DNA of 64,000 bases, taken from the NCBI RefSeq assembly GCF_003985155.1, contig NZ_ML133692.1:298037-362036 (forward strand). Direction: 5' to 3'. This DNA comes from Rhizobium vallis (GTDB lineage: Bacteria; Pseudomonadota; Alphaproteobacteria; Rhizobiales; Rhizobiaceae). Every line of letters starts with the position of its first letter. Positions within the stretch are counted from its first letter, which is position 1. Position numbers and translations under genes: made by a program. Below are positions 8,817 through 16,712 of this stretch, piece by piece. Below the pieces are notes generated by a model. It did not search any database. It was not told where the DNA came from and saw only the letters and a list, made by a program, of their open reading frames with translations.

Positions 8817-9653
8817 ATGAAAAGAAGCTTGTCCGGCATCTTCGCCGCACTGTTGATCGCGACAAACGCCTATTCCGCGGATCTCGCTCCTGCCGAGCCG
8901 ATCCCGGAACAGCCGCCTGAGGTGACAGTCACCGAAGCGACCGGCTGGTACCTGCGCGGCGATGTCGGCTATGCCTTCACCGATCTGCGCGGCGCCCGCT
9001 ATTTCCAGGGCAGCAACGCCACGGAAGTCGATTTCGACCGCGCGGACCTCGATGACGCATGGACCGTCGGCGGCGGTGTCGGTTATCAGATCAACAGCTA
9101 CCTCCGCACCGATCTGACCTTCGACTACCTCACGCAGGCGGATTTCCACGGCTCGACGGTCGGGCAGTGCGGCTTCCCGCTGGTGGATTGCACCTCGCGC
9201 GACTCCTCCTCGCTGACGGCCTATACGCTGCTCGCCAACGCCTATGTCGATCTCGGCACCTATGGCTACGTGACACCTTATGTTGGCGCCGGTATCGGTG
9301 GTTCCTACGTGAAGTGGAAGAACCTGAAGAACGTTGCCTGCGCCGATGACGGCAGCTTCTGCGACGACGAAGTCACCCACGGCGGCAAGGGCAACTGGCG
9401 CTTCACCTACGCCCTCATGGCCGGCGCCTCGATCGACGTGACCTGCAACATCAAGGCCGATGTCGGCTATCGCTACCTGCATGTCGACGGCGGCAACATG
9501 TTCGGCTACGCCCAAAATGGCGGCCCGGGCCGCGACAAGGGTCTCACCGCTCACGAAGCCCGTATCGGCGCGCGCTACCTCTTCAGCGGCTGTGCCCAGC
9601 CGGTCGCCTACGAGCCGCCGGCAATCCCGCTGCAGCAGCCGGTCTACAAGTAA
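8817..9653 (+). CDS. Outer-membrane beta-barrel protein (Omp25/RopB-like)
   Basis: A 278-residue exported protein with signal peptide MKRSLSGIFAALLIATNAYSA, then a proline-rich linker. An eight-stranded-type barrel follows with alternating aromatic and small residues (GWYLRGDVGYAFTDL; WTVGGGVGYQINSYLRTDLTFDY; YVTPYVGAGIGGSY; ADVGYRYLHVDGG). The last barrel strand may be EARIGARYLFSG, after which a short proline-rich tail ends in Tyr-Lys. Four cysteines in two short loops (GQCGFPLVDC; ACADDGSFCDD) are unusual for such barrels and could form disulfides. Family membership is by pattern; the ligand, if any, is unknown. It is monocistronic, with terminators on both sides. Confidence 0.85.
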   Translation: MKRSLSGIFAALLIATNAYSADLAPAEPIPEQPPEVTVTEATGWYLRGDVGYAFTDLRGARYFQGSNATEVDFDRADLDDAWTVGGGVGYQINSYLRTDLTFDYLTQADFHGSTVGQCGFPLVDCTSRDSSSLTAYTLLANAYVDLGTYGYVTPYVGAGIGGSYVKWKNLKNVACADDGSFCDDEVTHGGKGNWRFTYALMAGASIDVTCNIKADVGYRYLHVDGGNMFGYAQNGGPGRDKGLTAHEARIGARYLFSGCAQPVAYEPPAIPLQQPVYK

Positions 9654-9672
9654 ATTCAATTTCTTGCATCGG

Positions 9673-9701
9673 AAAGCCGCCCGACCCCGGGCGGTTTTTT
9701 T
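9673..9701 (+). terminator. Rho-independent terminator after the barrel protein
   Basis: CCGCCC pairs with GGGCGG around a short loop, with AAAG before and seven Ts after. It lies about 20 bases past the stop. Confidence 0.85.
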
Positions 9702-9790
9702 CGTTTCGGCCACCTTGCTTGCGTTAAAATATCCTCAACTTGCGACACTTCGATCTTGACTATGAAGCGCCCGATCCATACACACAGCGG

Positions 9791-9839
9791 CGGGACACCC
9801 TTCCCCAACGAAGGGCTTTCTATCTGAGAGGATAGCATC
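9791..9839 (+). ncRNA. serC leader RNA motif (5' UTR of serC)
   Basis: Two small hairpins lie directly before the serC ATG. CCCTT (9798-9802) pairs with AAGGG (9811-9815), and CTATC (9820-9824) pairs with GATAG (9831-9835). The loop of the second contains TGAGAGG, the likely ribosome-binding site. The preceding CGGCGGGACA and this arrangement agree with the serC motif reported upstream of serC in alphaproteobacteria, as I remember it. Sequestering the binding site in a loop suggests control of translation initiation; the ligand or trigger is not known to me. Confidence 0.75.
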
Positions 9840-11018
9840 ATGGCGAAGACCGCAAAGCCGGACATCCGTCCGCAAAATACTCATTTTTCTTCTGGCCCCT
9901 GCTCGAAGCGCCCCGGTTGGTCGCTCGACGCTCTTTCCGACGCGGCTCTTGGCCGTTCGCATCGTGCGAAGGTCGGCAAGACCAAGCTCAAGCAGGCCAT
10001 CGACCTTACCCGTGAGATTCTTCAGGTGCCGGCGGATTACCGCATCGGCATCGTTCCGGCATCCGATACCGGCGCCGTCGAAATGGCGCTCTGGTCGCTG
10101 CTCGGCGAGCGCGGCGTCGACATGCTCGCCTGGGAAAGCTTTGGCGCCGGCTGGGTAACCGATGTCGTCAAGCAGCTGAAACTCAAGGATGTGCGCAGGC
10201 TCGAAGCCGGTTACGGCGAGCTTCCCGATCTCTCGGCCGTCGATTTCGACCGCGACGTCGTCTTCACCTGGAACGGCACCACTTCGGGCGTGCGCGTGCC
10301 GAATGCGGATTTCATCCCTGCCGACCGCAAGGGCCTGACGATCTGCGATGCGACCTCGGCCGCTTTCGCGCAGGAACTCGATTTTGCCAAGCTCGATGTC
10401 GTCACCTTCTCCTGGCAGAAGGTTCTGGGCGGCGAGGGCGCACACGGCGTCATCATTCTGTCGCCCCGCGCTGTCGAGCGCCTCACCACCTACACGCCAG
10501 CCTGGCCGCTGCCGAAGATCTTCCGCATGACCTCGGGCGGCAAGCTGACGGAAGGTATCTTCCAGGGCGAGACGATCAACACGCCGTCGATGCTCTGCGT
10601 CGAAGACTATATCGATGCGCTGGTCTGGGCCAAGGGCCTCGGCGGCCTCAAGGCGCTGATCGCGCGCGCCGACGCCAATGCCAAGGTCATCCACGATTTC
10701 GTCGCGGCAAATGAGTGGATCGCCAATCTCGCCGTCAAGGCGGAAACGGCTTCCAACACCTCCGTCTGCCTGAAGATCGTCGATAAGGATGTGAGCGCCC
10801 TCGACGACGACGGCCAGGCGAATTTCGCTAAGGGTCTCGTCGGCCTGCTGGAAAAGGAAGGCGTCGCCTATGACGTCGGCCATTACCGCGACGCGCCGTC
10901 CGGCCTGCGCATCTGGGCCGGCGCCACGATCGAAGCATCAGACATGCAGAAGCTGATGCCTTGGCTTTCCTGGGCTTTCGAAACCCAGAAGGCGCAGCTT
11001 GCTCAGGCCGCAGCCTGA
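9840..11018 (+). CDS. serC: Phosphoserine aminotransferase SerC
   Basis: PLP enzyme of serine synthesis that transaminates 3-phosphohydroxypyruvate with glutamate to phosphoserine. The 392-residue protein is of the longer proteobacterial type (RPQNTHFSSGPCSKRPGW). The PLP lysine is K194 in SWQKVLGGEGAHG, and the cofactor Asp is in CDATSAAFA. The start codon follows the serC leader hairpins directly. serA follows 82 bases downstream, so the first two committed steps are co-transcribed or adjacent. Confidence 0.96.
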   Translation: MAKTAKPDIRPQNTHFSSGPCSKRPGWSLDALSDAALGRSHRAKVGKTKLKQAIDLTREILQVPADYRIGIVPASDTGAVEMALWSLLGERGVDMLAWESFGAGWVTDVVKQLKLKDVRRLEAGYGELPDLSAVDFDRDVVFTWNGTTSGVRVPNADFIPADRKGLTICDATSAAFAQELDFAKLDVVTFSWQKVLGGEGAHGVIILSPRAVERLTTYTPAWPLPKIFRMTSGGKLTEGIFQGETINTPSMLCVEDYIDALVWAKGLGGLKALIARADANAKVIHDFVAANEWIANLAVKAETASNTSVCLKIVDKDVSALDDDGQANFAKGLVGLLEKEGVAYDVGHYRDAPSGLRIWAGATIEASDMQKLMPWLSWAFETQKAQLAQAAA

Positions 11019-11100
11019 TGTGATCGCATCCGGCTCCGCCACAGGGCGGAGCCCAGCATCTCCATTCATTCATCGCTGAACACTTTTGAAGGAGGCCACA

Positions 11101-12696
11101 ATGGCACCTCGCGTTCTCGTATCCGACGAATTGTCGGAAACCGCCGTCCAGATATTCCGTGACCGCGGCGTCGAAGTCGATTTCGAACCGCAGCTCGGCA
11201 AGGACAAGGACCGTCTGCTCGAAGTCATCGGCAAGTATGATGGACTCGCCATCCGCTCGGCCACCAAGGTGACGGAAAAAATCATCGAAGGGGCGGCCAA
11301 CCTCAAGGTCGTCGGCCGCGCCGGCATCGGCGTCGACAATGTCGATATCCCGGCCGCCTCGCGCCGCGGCATCATCGTCATGAACACGCCCTTCGGCAAC
11401 TCGATCACCACGGCCGAGCATGCGATCGCGCTGATGTTCGCCGTTGCCCGCCAGCTTCCGGCAGCCGATACCTCGACGCAGGCCGGCAAGTGGGAGAAGT
11501 CGAAATTCATGGGGGTCGAGATCACCGGCAAGACGCTCGGCGTCATCGGCGCCGGCAATATCGGCTCGATCGTCTGCGCCCGCGCCATCGGCCTCAAGAT
11601 GCATGTCGTCGCCTACGACCCGTTCCTCTCCAAGGAGCGCGCCGAAGAGATGGGCGTCACCAAGGTCGAGCTCGATGAGCTTTTTGCCCGGGCCGATTTC
11701 ATCACGCTGCATGTGCCGATGACCGACAAGACGCGCGGCATCCTCAACAAGGAAGCGCTGGCTAAGACCAAGCCCGGCGTACGCATCATCAACTGCGCCC
11801 GCGGCGGTCTGGTCGATGAGGCAGCCCTTGCCGAAGCCATCAAATCAGGCCATGTCGCCGGTGCCGCCTTCGACGTCTTCGAGGTCGAGCCCGCCAAGGA
11901 AAGCCCGCTCTTCGGCCTGCCGAACGTCGTCTGCACGCCGCATCTCGGCGCTTCGACGACCGAGGCGCAGGAAAACGTCGCTCTGCAGGTCGCCGAGCAG
12001 ATGGCGGACTACCTCGTCAAGGGTGCGGTCTCCAACGCCATCAACATGCCGTCGATCACCGCGGAAGAAGCGCCGATCCTGAAGCCCTTCATCCGTCTCG
12101 CCGATGTTCTCGGCGCCTTCGTCGGCCAGGTCACCGAGGAGCCGATCAAGGAAATCGAGATCCTGTTTGACGGCGTCACCGCCAACATGAACACCCGGGC
12201 GCTGACGAGCGCGGTTCTCGCCGGCCTCATCCGCCCGCAGGTCGCCGACGTCAACATGGTTTCGGCGCCGATCATGATCAAGGAAAAGGGCATCGTGCTT
12301 TCCGAGGTCAAGCGCGACAAGACGGGCGTCTTCGACGGCTATATCAAGCTGACGGTGACGACCGAAAGCATGACGCGCTCGGTCGCCGGCACGGTGTTTT
12401 CGGATGGCAAGCCGCGCTTCATCCAGATCAAGGGCATCAACCTCGATGCCGATGTCGGCTCGCACATGATCTATATCACCAATACCGACGTTCCCGGCAT
12501 GATCGGCTTCATCGGCACGACGCTTGGTTCTGCGGGCGTCAACATCGCCAACTTCCAGCTCGGCCGCGACAAGCAGGGCGGCGACGCCATCGCGCTGCTC
12601 TATGTCGACGGCGAGGTGGAGGACGGCGTGCTTGCACAGCTGACGGCGCACCACGCGATCCGCCAGGCAAAGCTGCTGACCTTCAACATCGACTGA
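11101..12696 (+). CDS. serA: D-3-phosphoglycerate dehydrogenase SerA
   Basis: NAD-dependent oxidation of 3-phosphoglycerate to 3-phosphohydroxypyruvate, the first step of serine synthesis and substrate source for SerC. The 531-residue protein is the long, three-domain form. The nucleotide-binding fold has GVIGAGNIGSIV and a catalytic CARGGLVDE / TPHLGAST region. An intervening ASB domain follows, and a C-terminal ACT domain (VPGMIGFIGTTLGSAGVNIANFQLGR) probably senses serine. The ATG at 11101 has AAGGAGG at the right distance. A terminator follows. Confidence 0.97.
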   Translation: MAPRVLVSDELSETAVQIFRDRGVEVDFEPQLGKDKDRLLEVIGKYDGLAIRSATKVTEKIIEGAANLKVVGRAGIGVDNVDIPAASRRGIIVMNTPFGNSITTAEHAIALMFAVARQLPAADTSTQAGKWEKSKFMGVEITGKTLGVIGAGNIGSIVCARAIGLKMHVVAYDPFLSKERAEEMGVTKVELDELFARADFITLHVPMTDKTRGILNKEALAKTKPGVRIINCARGGLVDEAALAEAIKSGHVAGAAFDVFEVEPAKESPLFGLPNVVCTPHLGASTTEAQENVALQVAEQMADYLVKGAVSNAINMPSITAEEAPILKPFIRLADVLGAFVGQVTEEPIKEIEILFDGVTANMNTRALTSAVLAGLIRPQVADVNMVSAPIMIKEKGIVLSEVKRDKTGVFDGYIKLTVTTESMTRSVAGTVFSDGKPRFIQIKGINLDADVGSHMIYITNTDVPGMIGFIGTTLGSAGVNIANFQLGRDKQGGDAIALLYVDGEVEDGVLAQLTAHHAIRQAKLLTFNID

Positions 12697-12722
12697 GTCT
12701 CTTCCTCCCAAGGAAAACATAG

Positions 12723-12755
12723 AAAACCCGGCGCGGGAAACGGCGCCGGGTTTTC
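12723..12755 (+). terminator. Rho-independent terminator after serA
   Basis: AAAACCCGGCGC pairs with the downstream GCGCCGGGTTTT around a short GGAAACG-type loop, then a T-rich tail. It begins about 25 bases after the serA stop. Confidence 0.88.
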
Positions 12756-12775
12756 TGTGTTGGGAATGGTGATTT

Positions 12776-13042
12776 TCAGTGGTGCCGGCGTTTGCGGCGG
12801 ACCATCTTGCCTAAACGGGCGACATCGTCCTCAGCCTTCGTGCGGTGAAGGAAGGCGAGCCTGCTGTCGTCGAGGCCCTGGAAGAATTCGTCCCAGGAGA
12901 TCTCCTCCTGCGGTTCCGAGGAAAAATCGACACGGACAGTTTCGCTATCCCGTGCGTTCTTGATACGGGCGGGATGGCCGCCGCGTTCCTCGATCCAATG
13001 TTTGATTCTGATGTAATCGGTCGTCGTGCCGAACCTGGCCAT
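12776..13042 (-). CDS. Small conserved hypothetical protein (88 aa)
   Basis: Begins MARFGTTTDYIRIKHWIEER; GGAGGG is well placed before the ATG at 13042, making this start better than one ten codons upstream. It is a basic, soluble protein rich in charged residues (HPARIKNARDSETVRVDF; ISWDEFFQGLDD), ending in an Arg/Lys/His-rich tail. The arrangement, a short N-terminal helix followed by a beta-rich core containing IKHWIEERGGHPA, recurs in small bacterial proteins of unknown function that I have seen annotated inconsistently. I assign no function. It is convergent with serA. Confidence 0.7.
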   Translation of the reverse strand: MARFGTTTDYIRIKHWIEERGGHPARIKNARDSETVRVDFSSEPQEEISWDEFFQGLDDSRLAFLHRTKAEDDVARLGKMVRRKRRHH

Positions 13043-13250
13043 GAAACCCTCCTCACCGTTCGATTGCGACATCGATCACCCCGCAACGTGTGATCGAGGG
13101 AATTGTTCCATGGCGGCCAAAATATTTTTAAGAAAGTCCGCCTTTGCTCATTCTATAGATCTAGCCTCAAGTTCAAGCCGCGTATGATTCTGATTTTATT
13201 TAACTTTTATCAGTATAGGGGTGAGATCGGCATCAACCCACGCGAATTCT

Positions 13251-15335
13251 ATGGCCCCTTTGACGACGACCGAGCATACCGAGGCACCGAACGAGGATTT
13301 TCGCGCACTGTTTGCGATGCATCCGTCGCCAATGTGGGTCTATGATCCGCTGTCGCTACGCTTTCTCATCGTCAACGAAGCGGCGGCGGCGCTTTACGGC
13401 TACAGGGCAGACGAATACCCGGGCATGACGGTCCTGGACATTCGTCCCGAGCATGAGCGCATGCGGATGGTCGATGCCGTCAACAGCCGCACCGACGTGG
13501 AAAAGGCGGAGCGATGGATTCACCGCAAGGCAAGCGGCGAGACCTTCGAAGTCCTGACCTATGGCCGCGAGGTGCGCTTCGAGGGGCGGAGCGCGATCCT
13601 GGCGGTCGTGCAGGATCGCACCGAGGTCAATGCCATCAGGCGTCAGATCAGCGATACACGCTCGCTTCTCGACAGTATCGTCGACAACCTGCCGGTCGGC
13701 GTCTTCGTCAAGGACATGGAAGCGGACGGGCTGTACATCCTCTTCAACGAAGCCTGCGGCGACATTGTCGGCATGAAGGCTCAGGACATCGCCGGCCGAA
13801 CCGACCGGGCGCTGTTTGCCGGCGGCCAGACGGATGCCTTCCGCGAGCAGGATCGCCTAGCCTTCGAGGCGGACGCCGCGATCAGCTTCGAAGAGACGAT
13901 GCTGCGCCCCGATGGTGCACAGCGCATCCTGCGCACGGTCAAGCGCGCCCTGCCGGCGCCGGAGGGGCACGCGCCGCGTTACCTGCTCGGCATCTCGCAG
14001 GATGTGACGGAAGAGCGTGCCGTCGAGGCAAAGCTTGCCCATCTCGCCATGCACGATTCCCTCACGGGCCTGTCGAACCGGGCGGCCTTTTCCAGGCATA
14101 TCAGCGAGCGCACGGCCGAAGCGACTGCAGAGAGCCCGATCGCGCTGCTCTATATCGACGTCGATCATTTCAAGCATATCAACGACAGCAAGGGACATGC
14201 CGCCGGTGACGCGCTGCTTTGCCAGGTATCGCAGCGCCTGATGCAGCTCGCGGAAGAGGGCGATCTCGTCGCCCGTCTCGGCGGTGACGAATTCGCCGTC
14301 GTGTTGCAGCTCGACGAGCCGGAGCGGGCCGGGCGTTTTGCCGAGCGGCTGCTGCAGGCGCTCGGTCGCGCCTTCGATCTCGACGGCACCCGGGAGCACG
14401 TCACCTGCAGCATCGGCATCGCATTGGCGCCGGATCATGCCGTCGACGCCGACGTGTTGATGCGGCATGCGGATCTGGCGCTCTATGCCGCCAAGGAGAG
14501 CGGGCGCTCGACCTATCGTTTCTATGAGGCGGAGATGCGGCTTGTCGCCGAGCGCCGGCACGTGATGACGGCCGAGCTGCGGGCAGCGCTTGATAAGCGT
14601 CAGTTCGAGCTGCATTACCAGCCGATCGTGCAGCTCGACGATGACGGTATCGCCGGCTTCGAGGCGCTGATCCGCTGGCGCCATCCCAAGCGCGGTCTGG
14701 TCGCGCCGATGGAGTTCATTCCGCTTGCAGAAGAAACCGGCCTTATTGTGCCGATCGGCGACTGGGTGATCCGCGAGGCTTGCCGCGCAGCCGCCGCCTG
14801 GCCCGCCCACTTGAGGATCGCCGTCAATCTCTCGGTCAGCCAGTTCAGGCATGCGAGCCTGCTTTCGACCGTGGTCGCCGCCCTCGACGAGACGGGCCTC
14901 AACGCCAACCGGCTTGAAATCGAAATCACCGAGTCCGTGTTCCTGACCGATGTCGATCAAAGCCTGCCGCTGCTGCGCACGCTGAAGGCACTCGGCATCC
15001 GCATTGCCATCGACGATTTCGGCACGGGTTATTCGTCGCTGAGCTATCTCAGATCGTTCCCCTTCGACAAGATCAAGCTCGACCGCAGTTTCGTTTCGGG
15101 CATCGAGACGGATGCCGGCAATCTCGCCATCGTGCGCGCCGTCGTCGGCATCGGCTCCGGTTTCAATGCCACGACGTTGGCCGAAGGCATCGAGACGGAA
15201 GAACAGCTGCAGAAGCTGCGCGCCGAAGGCTTCAGCGAGGTGCAGGGCTATCTGCTCGGCCGGCCAATGCCGCAGGAAGAGGCGGAGGCGCTGATTTATG
15301 GCGGCGTGCCAAAGGTCGCCTCGTCACATAAGTGA
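13251..15335 (+). CDS. PAS-PAS-GGDEF-EAL cyclic-di-GMP protein
   Basis: 694-residue cytosolic c-di-GMP turnover protein without membrane helices. Two PAS domains (about 15-130 and 135-260), then GGDEF with an intact LGGDEF motif at residues 343-348, then EAL with EALIRW starting at 471 and IAIDDFGTGYSS. An RxxD inhibitory site is not present before GGDEF (EEGD instead). Both active motifs look intact, so it could make and degrade c-di-GMP; the net activity cannot be read from sequence. The start is uncertain: this ATG lacks a clear ribosome site, and a GTG at 13221 is in frame. It is monocistronic. Confidence 0.9.
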   Translation: MAPLTTTEHTEAPNEDFRALFAMHPSPMWVYDPLSLRFLIVNEAAAALYGYRADEYPGMTVLDIRPEHERMRMVDAVNSRTDVEKAERWIHRKASGETFEVLTYGREVRFEGRSAILAVVQDRTEVNAIRRQISDTRSLLDSIVDNLPVGVFVKDMEADGLYILFNEACGDIVGMKAQDIAGRTDRALFAGGQTDAFREQDRLAFEADAAISFEETMLRPDGAQRILRTVKRALPAPEGHAPRYLLGISQDVTEERAVEAKLAHLAMHDSLTGLSNRAAFSRHISERTAEATAESPIALLYIDVDHFKHINDSKGHAAGDALLCQVSQRLMQLAEEGDLVARLGGDEFAVVLQLDEPERAGRFAERLLQALGRAFDLDGTREHVTCSIGIALAPDHAVDADVLMRHADLALYAAKESGRSTYRFYEAEMRLVAERRHVMTAELRAALDKRQFELHYQPIVQLDDDGIAGFEALIRWRHPKRGLVAPMEFIPLAEETGLIVPIGDWVIREACRAAAAWPAHLRIAVNLSVSQFRHASLLSTVVAALDETGLNANRLEIEITESVFLTDVDQSLPLLRTLKALGIRIAIDDFGTGYSSLSYLRSFPFDKIKLDRSFVSGIETDAGNLAIVRAVVGIGSGFNATTLAEGIETEEQLQKLRAEGFSEVQGYLLGRPMPQEEAEALIYGGVPKVASSHK

Positions 15336-15424
15336 GACTTCCGCGTAGGCGCCTATGATTTTGCGCACTGGTCGCGCTCGAAAGGGCGCGAGGACAGCGC
15401 CTGCGTAAATAGTTAAGTGGTGGC

Positions 15425-15453
15425 TTGACAATTAAGCCTCGTACCACAATACT
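15425..15453 (+). promoter_or_regulatory. Sigma-70-type promoter of the first arsR-like gene; likely leaderless transcript
   Basis: TTGACA (15425-15430), a 17-base spacer and AATACT (15448-15453). Transcription would start about seven bases later, at or next to the ATG at 15461, leaving no room for a Shine-Dalgarno. An imperfect dyad, GTGGT-GGCTT on the left and AAGCC / ACCAC on the right (15417-15447), covers the -35 and spacer and could be the ArsR-type operator. Confidence 0.55.
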
Positions 15454-15460
15454 AAAGTCC

Positions 15461-15820
15461 ATGCTTAACCATTCTGATATAGACGATATTCTGAAGGCAC
15501 TGGTCGAGCCGACGCGGCGGCAGATCGTCGAGCGGCTGAGCCGCGGCCCCGCCAGTGTCAGCGAGCTGGCGCGCCCCTTCGACATGTCGCTTGCAGCGAT
15601 CGTCCAGCATCTGCAGGTGCTGGAGGAAAGCGGCCTTATCCGCAGCGAGAAGATCGGACGGGTGCGCACCTGCCGTATCGAACCATCAGGTCTCGACCGG
15701 ATCGCCGGTTGGGTGGCAGAACGCAGAAGCCTGATGGAGCGGCGGTTCGATCGCCTGGGCGAGATGCTCTCACAGCCGGCCAACAACCAGATCAACAACC
15801 AGCAAGAGGAGAAAGAGTGA
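15461..15820 (+). CDS. ArsR-family transcriptional regulator
   Basis: 119-residue winged-helix repressor (ILKALVEPTRRQIVERLSRGPASVSELARPF, then recognition helix MSLAAIVQHLQVLEESGLI). No metal-binding cysteines are present, so it is probably not a metal sensor; this subtype commonly pairs with SRPBCC/AHSA1 proteins, as here, where its stop overlaps the next gene's start (TGATG). The ATG at 15461 is used; an upstream TTG start at 15425 would coincide with the promoter. It likely represses its own two-gene operon. Confidence 0.88.
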   Translation: MLNHSDIDDILKALVEPTRRQIVERLSRGPASVSELARPFDMSLAAIVQHLQVLEESGLIRSEKIGRVRTCRIEPSGLDRIAGWVAERRSLMERRFDRLGEMLSQPANNQINNQQEEKE

Positions 15821-16308
15821 TGAACGAGCAGTCCACGAAGCCAGCGGCCACCCAGCCGGCCGTTTCCCACGCCACCTTCGCCGTCGAGCGCGCCTATCCC
15901 GTTCCGCCCGAGCGCGTCTTCTTCGCCTTTTCCGATCTTGACAGCAAGCGGCGCTGGTTCGCCGAGGGTGAAGGGTGGGAAGTGATTGAATTTACCTCGG
16001 ATTTCAGCGTCGACGGCTCGGAGTTTTCGCGCTTCCGCTTCGGTGACGGGCCTGAGATCATCAACGACACACAGTATCAGAACATCGTGCCGAACGAGCG
16101 CATCGTCATCTCCTACCGGATGGCGGTGGGCGGAGCTCCGATCTCGGTCTCTCTGGCAACCATCGAATTCAGCCCCTCCGGCAAGGGCACCGTCATGACC
16201 TATACCGAGCAGGGCGTCTATTTCGACGATGCCTCGGCGGGCGCCAACCGCGAAATCGGCTGCCGCGAGCTGATGGAGGCCTTGGCACGGGAGCTTGATG
16301 TGGCCTAG
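15820..16308 (+). CDS. SRPBCC/AHSA1-domain protein
   Basis: 162-residue START/Bet v1-like fold protein (FAVERAYPVPPERVFFAFSDLDSKRRWFAEGEGWEV; YRMAVGGAPISVSLATIEFSP; VMTYTEQGVYFDD). This family binds hydrophobic ligands; some relatives activate Hsp90, which does not apply by default in bacteria. Its ATG overlaps the ArsR stop by one base, so translation is coupled. The ligand is unknown. Confidence 0.88.
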   Translation: MNEQSTKPAATQPAVSHATFAVERAYPVPPERVFFAFSDLDSKRRWFAEGEGWEVIEFTSDFSVDGSEFSRFRFGDGPEIINDTQYQNIVPNERIVISYRMAVGGAPISVSLATIEFSPSGKGTVMTYTEQGVYFDDASAGANREIGCRELMEALARELDVA

Positions 16309-16386
16309 TGACAGCATCAACCAATCTTTATTTTGAGAATGGCGGCCGAACCGTCATAATTGCGGTGGGCTGGAAGGAGGATGTTT

Positions 16387-16488
16387 ATGAAACGCTATTC
16401 ATTCTCGATAATCGGGCTGGCGCTCGTGGCTGCCATCATCGCCAATCCGGGCATCGCATTCGCCTGTAACAAGCTGATCGGCACCTGA
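16387..16488 (+). CDS. Small exported or membrane peptide (33 aa)
   Basis: Starts MKRYSFSIIGLALVAAIIA and ends FACNKLIGT. A strong AGGAGG lies just upstream of the ATG at 16387 (another ATG two codons earlier is in frame). The product is a classic signal-peptide-like stretch (basic start, hydrophobic core, small residues near FAC) with only about eight residues beyond it and one Cys. It may be a membrane-inserted small protein or a peptide released after cleavage. It lies 78 bases after the SRPBCC gene and is followed by a UUCG-capped hairpin. I know no relatives. Confidence 0.6.
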   Translation: MKRYSFSIIGLALVAAIIANPGIAFACNKLIGT

Positions 16489-16510
16489 GCCGCACCCCCC
16501 GCTTACCAAA

Positions 16511-16537
16511 AGGCGCGGCTTCGGCTGCGCCTCCCTT
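16511..16537 (+). terminator. UUCG-tetraloop hairpin, possible terminator
   Basis: AGGCGCGGC (16511-16519), TTCG loop, GCTGCGCCT (16524-16532): nine base pairs including one G-T. The tail CCCTTC is poor in T, so termination may be weak or the hairpin may protect the 3' end of the small-peptide mRNA. Confidence 0.5.
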
Positions 16538-16712
16538 CACGCGGGAATGCGAAACCAACCGGCGTCCAAAGGCCCGCCTCTTGCGTCCAAGGACAATCCT
16601 TTCTATATCGGTGCCTCATCGAGAGACGGCGGCCGATCCCGCCTGATATCGGCAAATCCGCCGTAATTGCAGCGCAAGAGCGGATCGTGACCGCGCAGAA
16701 TTGGCATCATCG

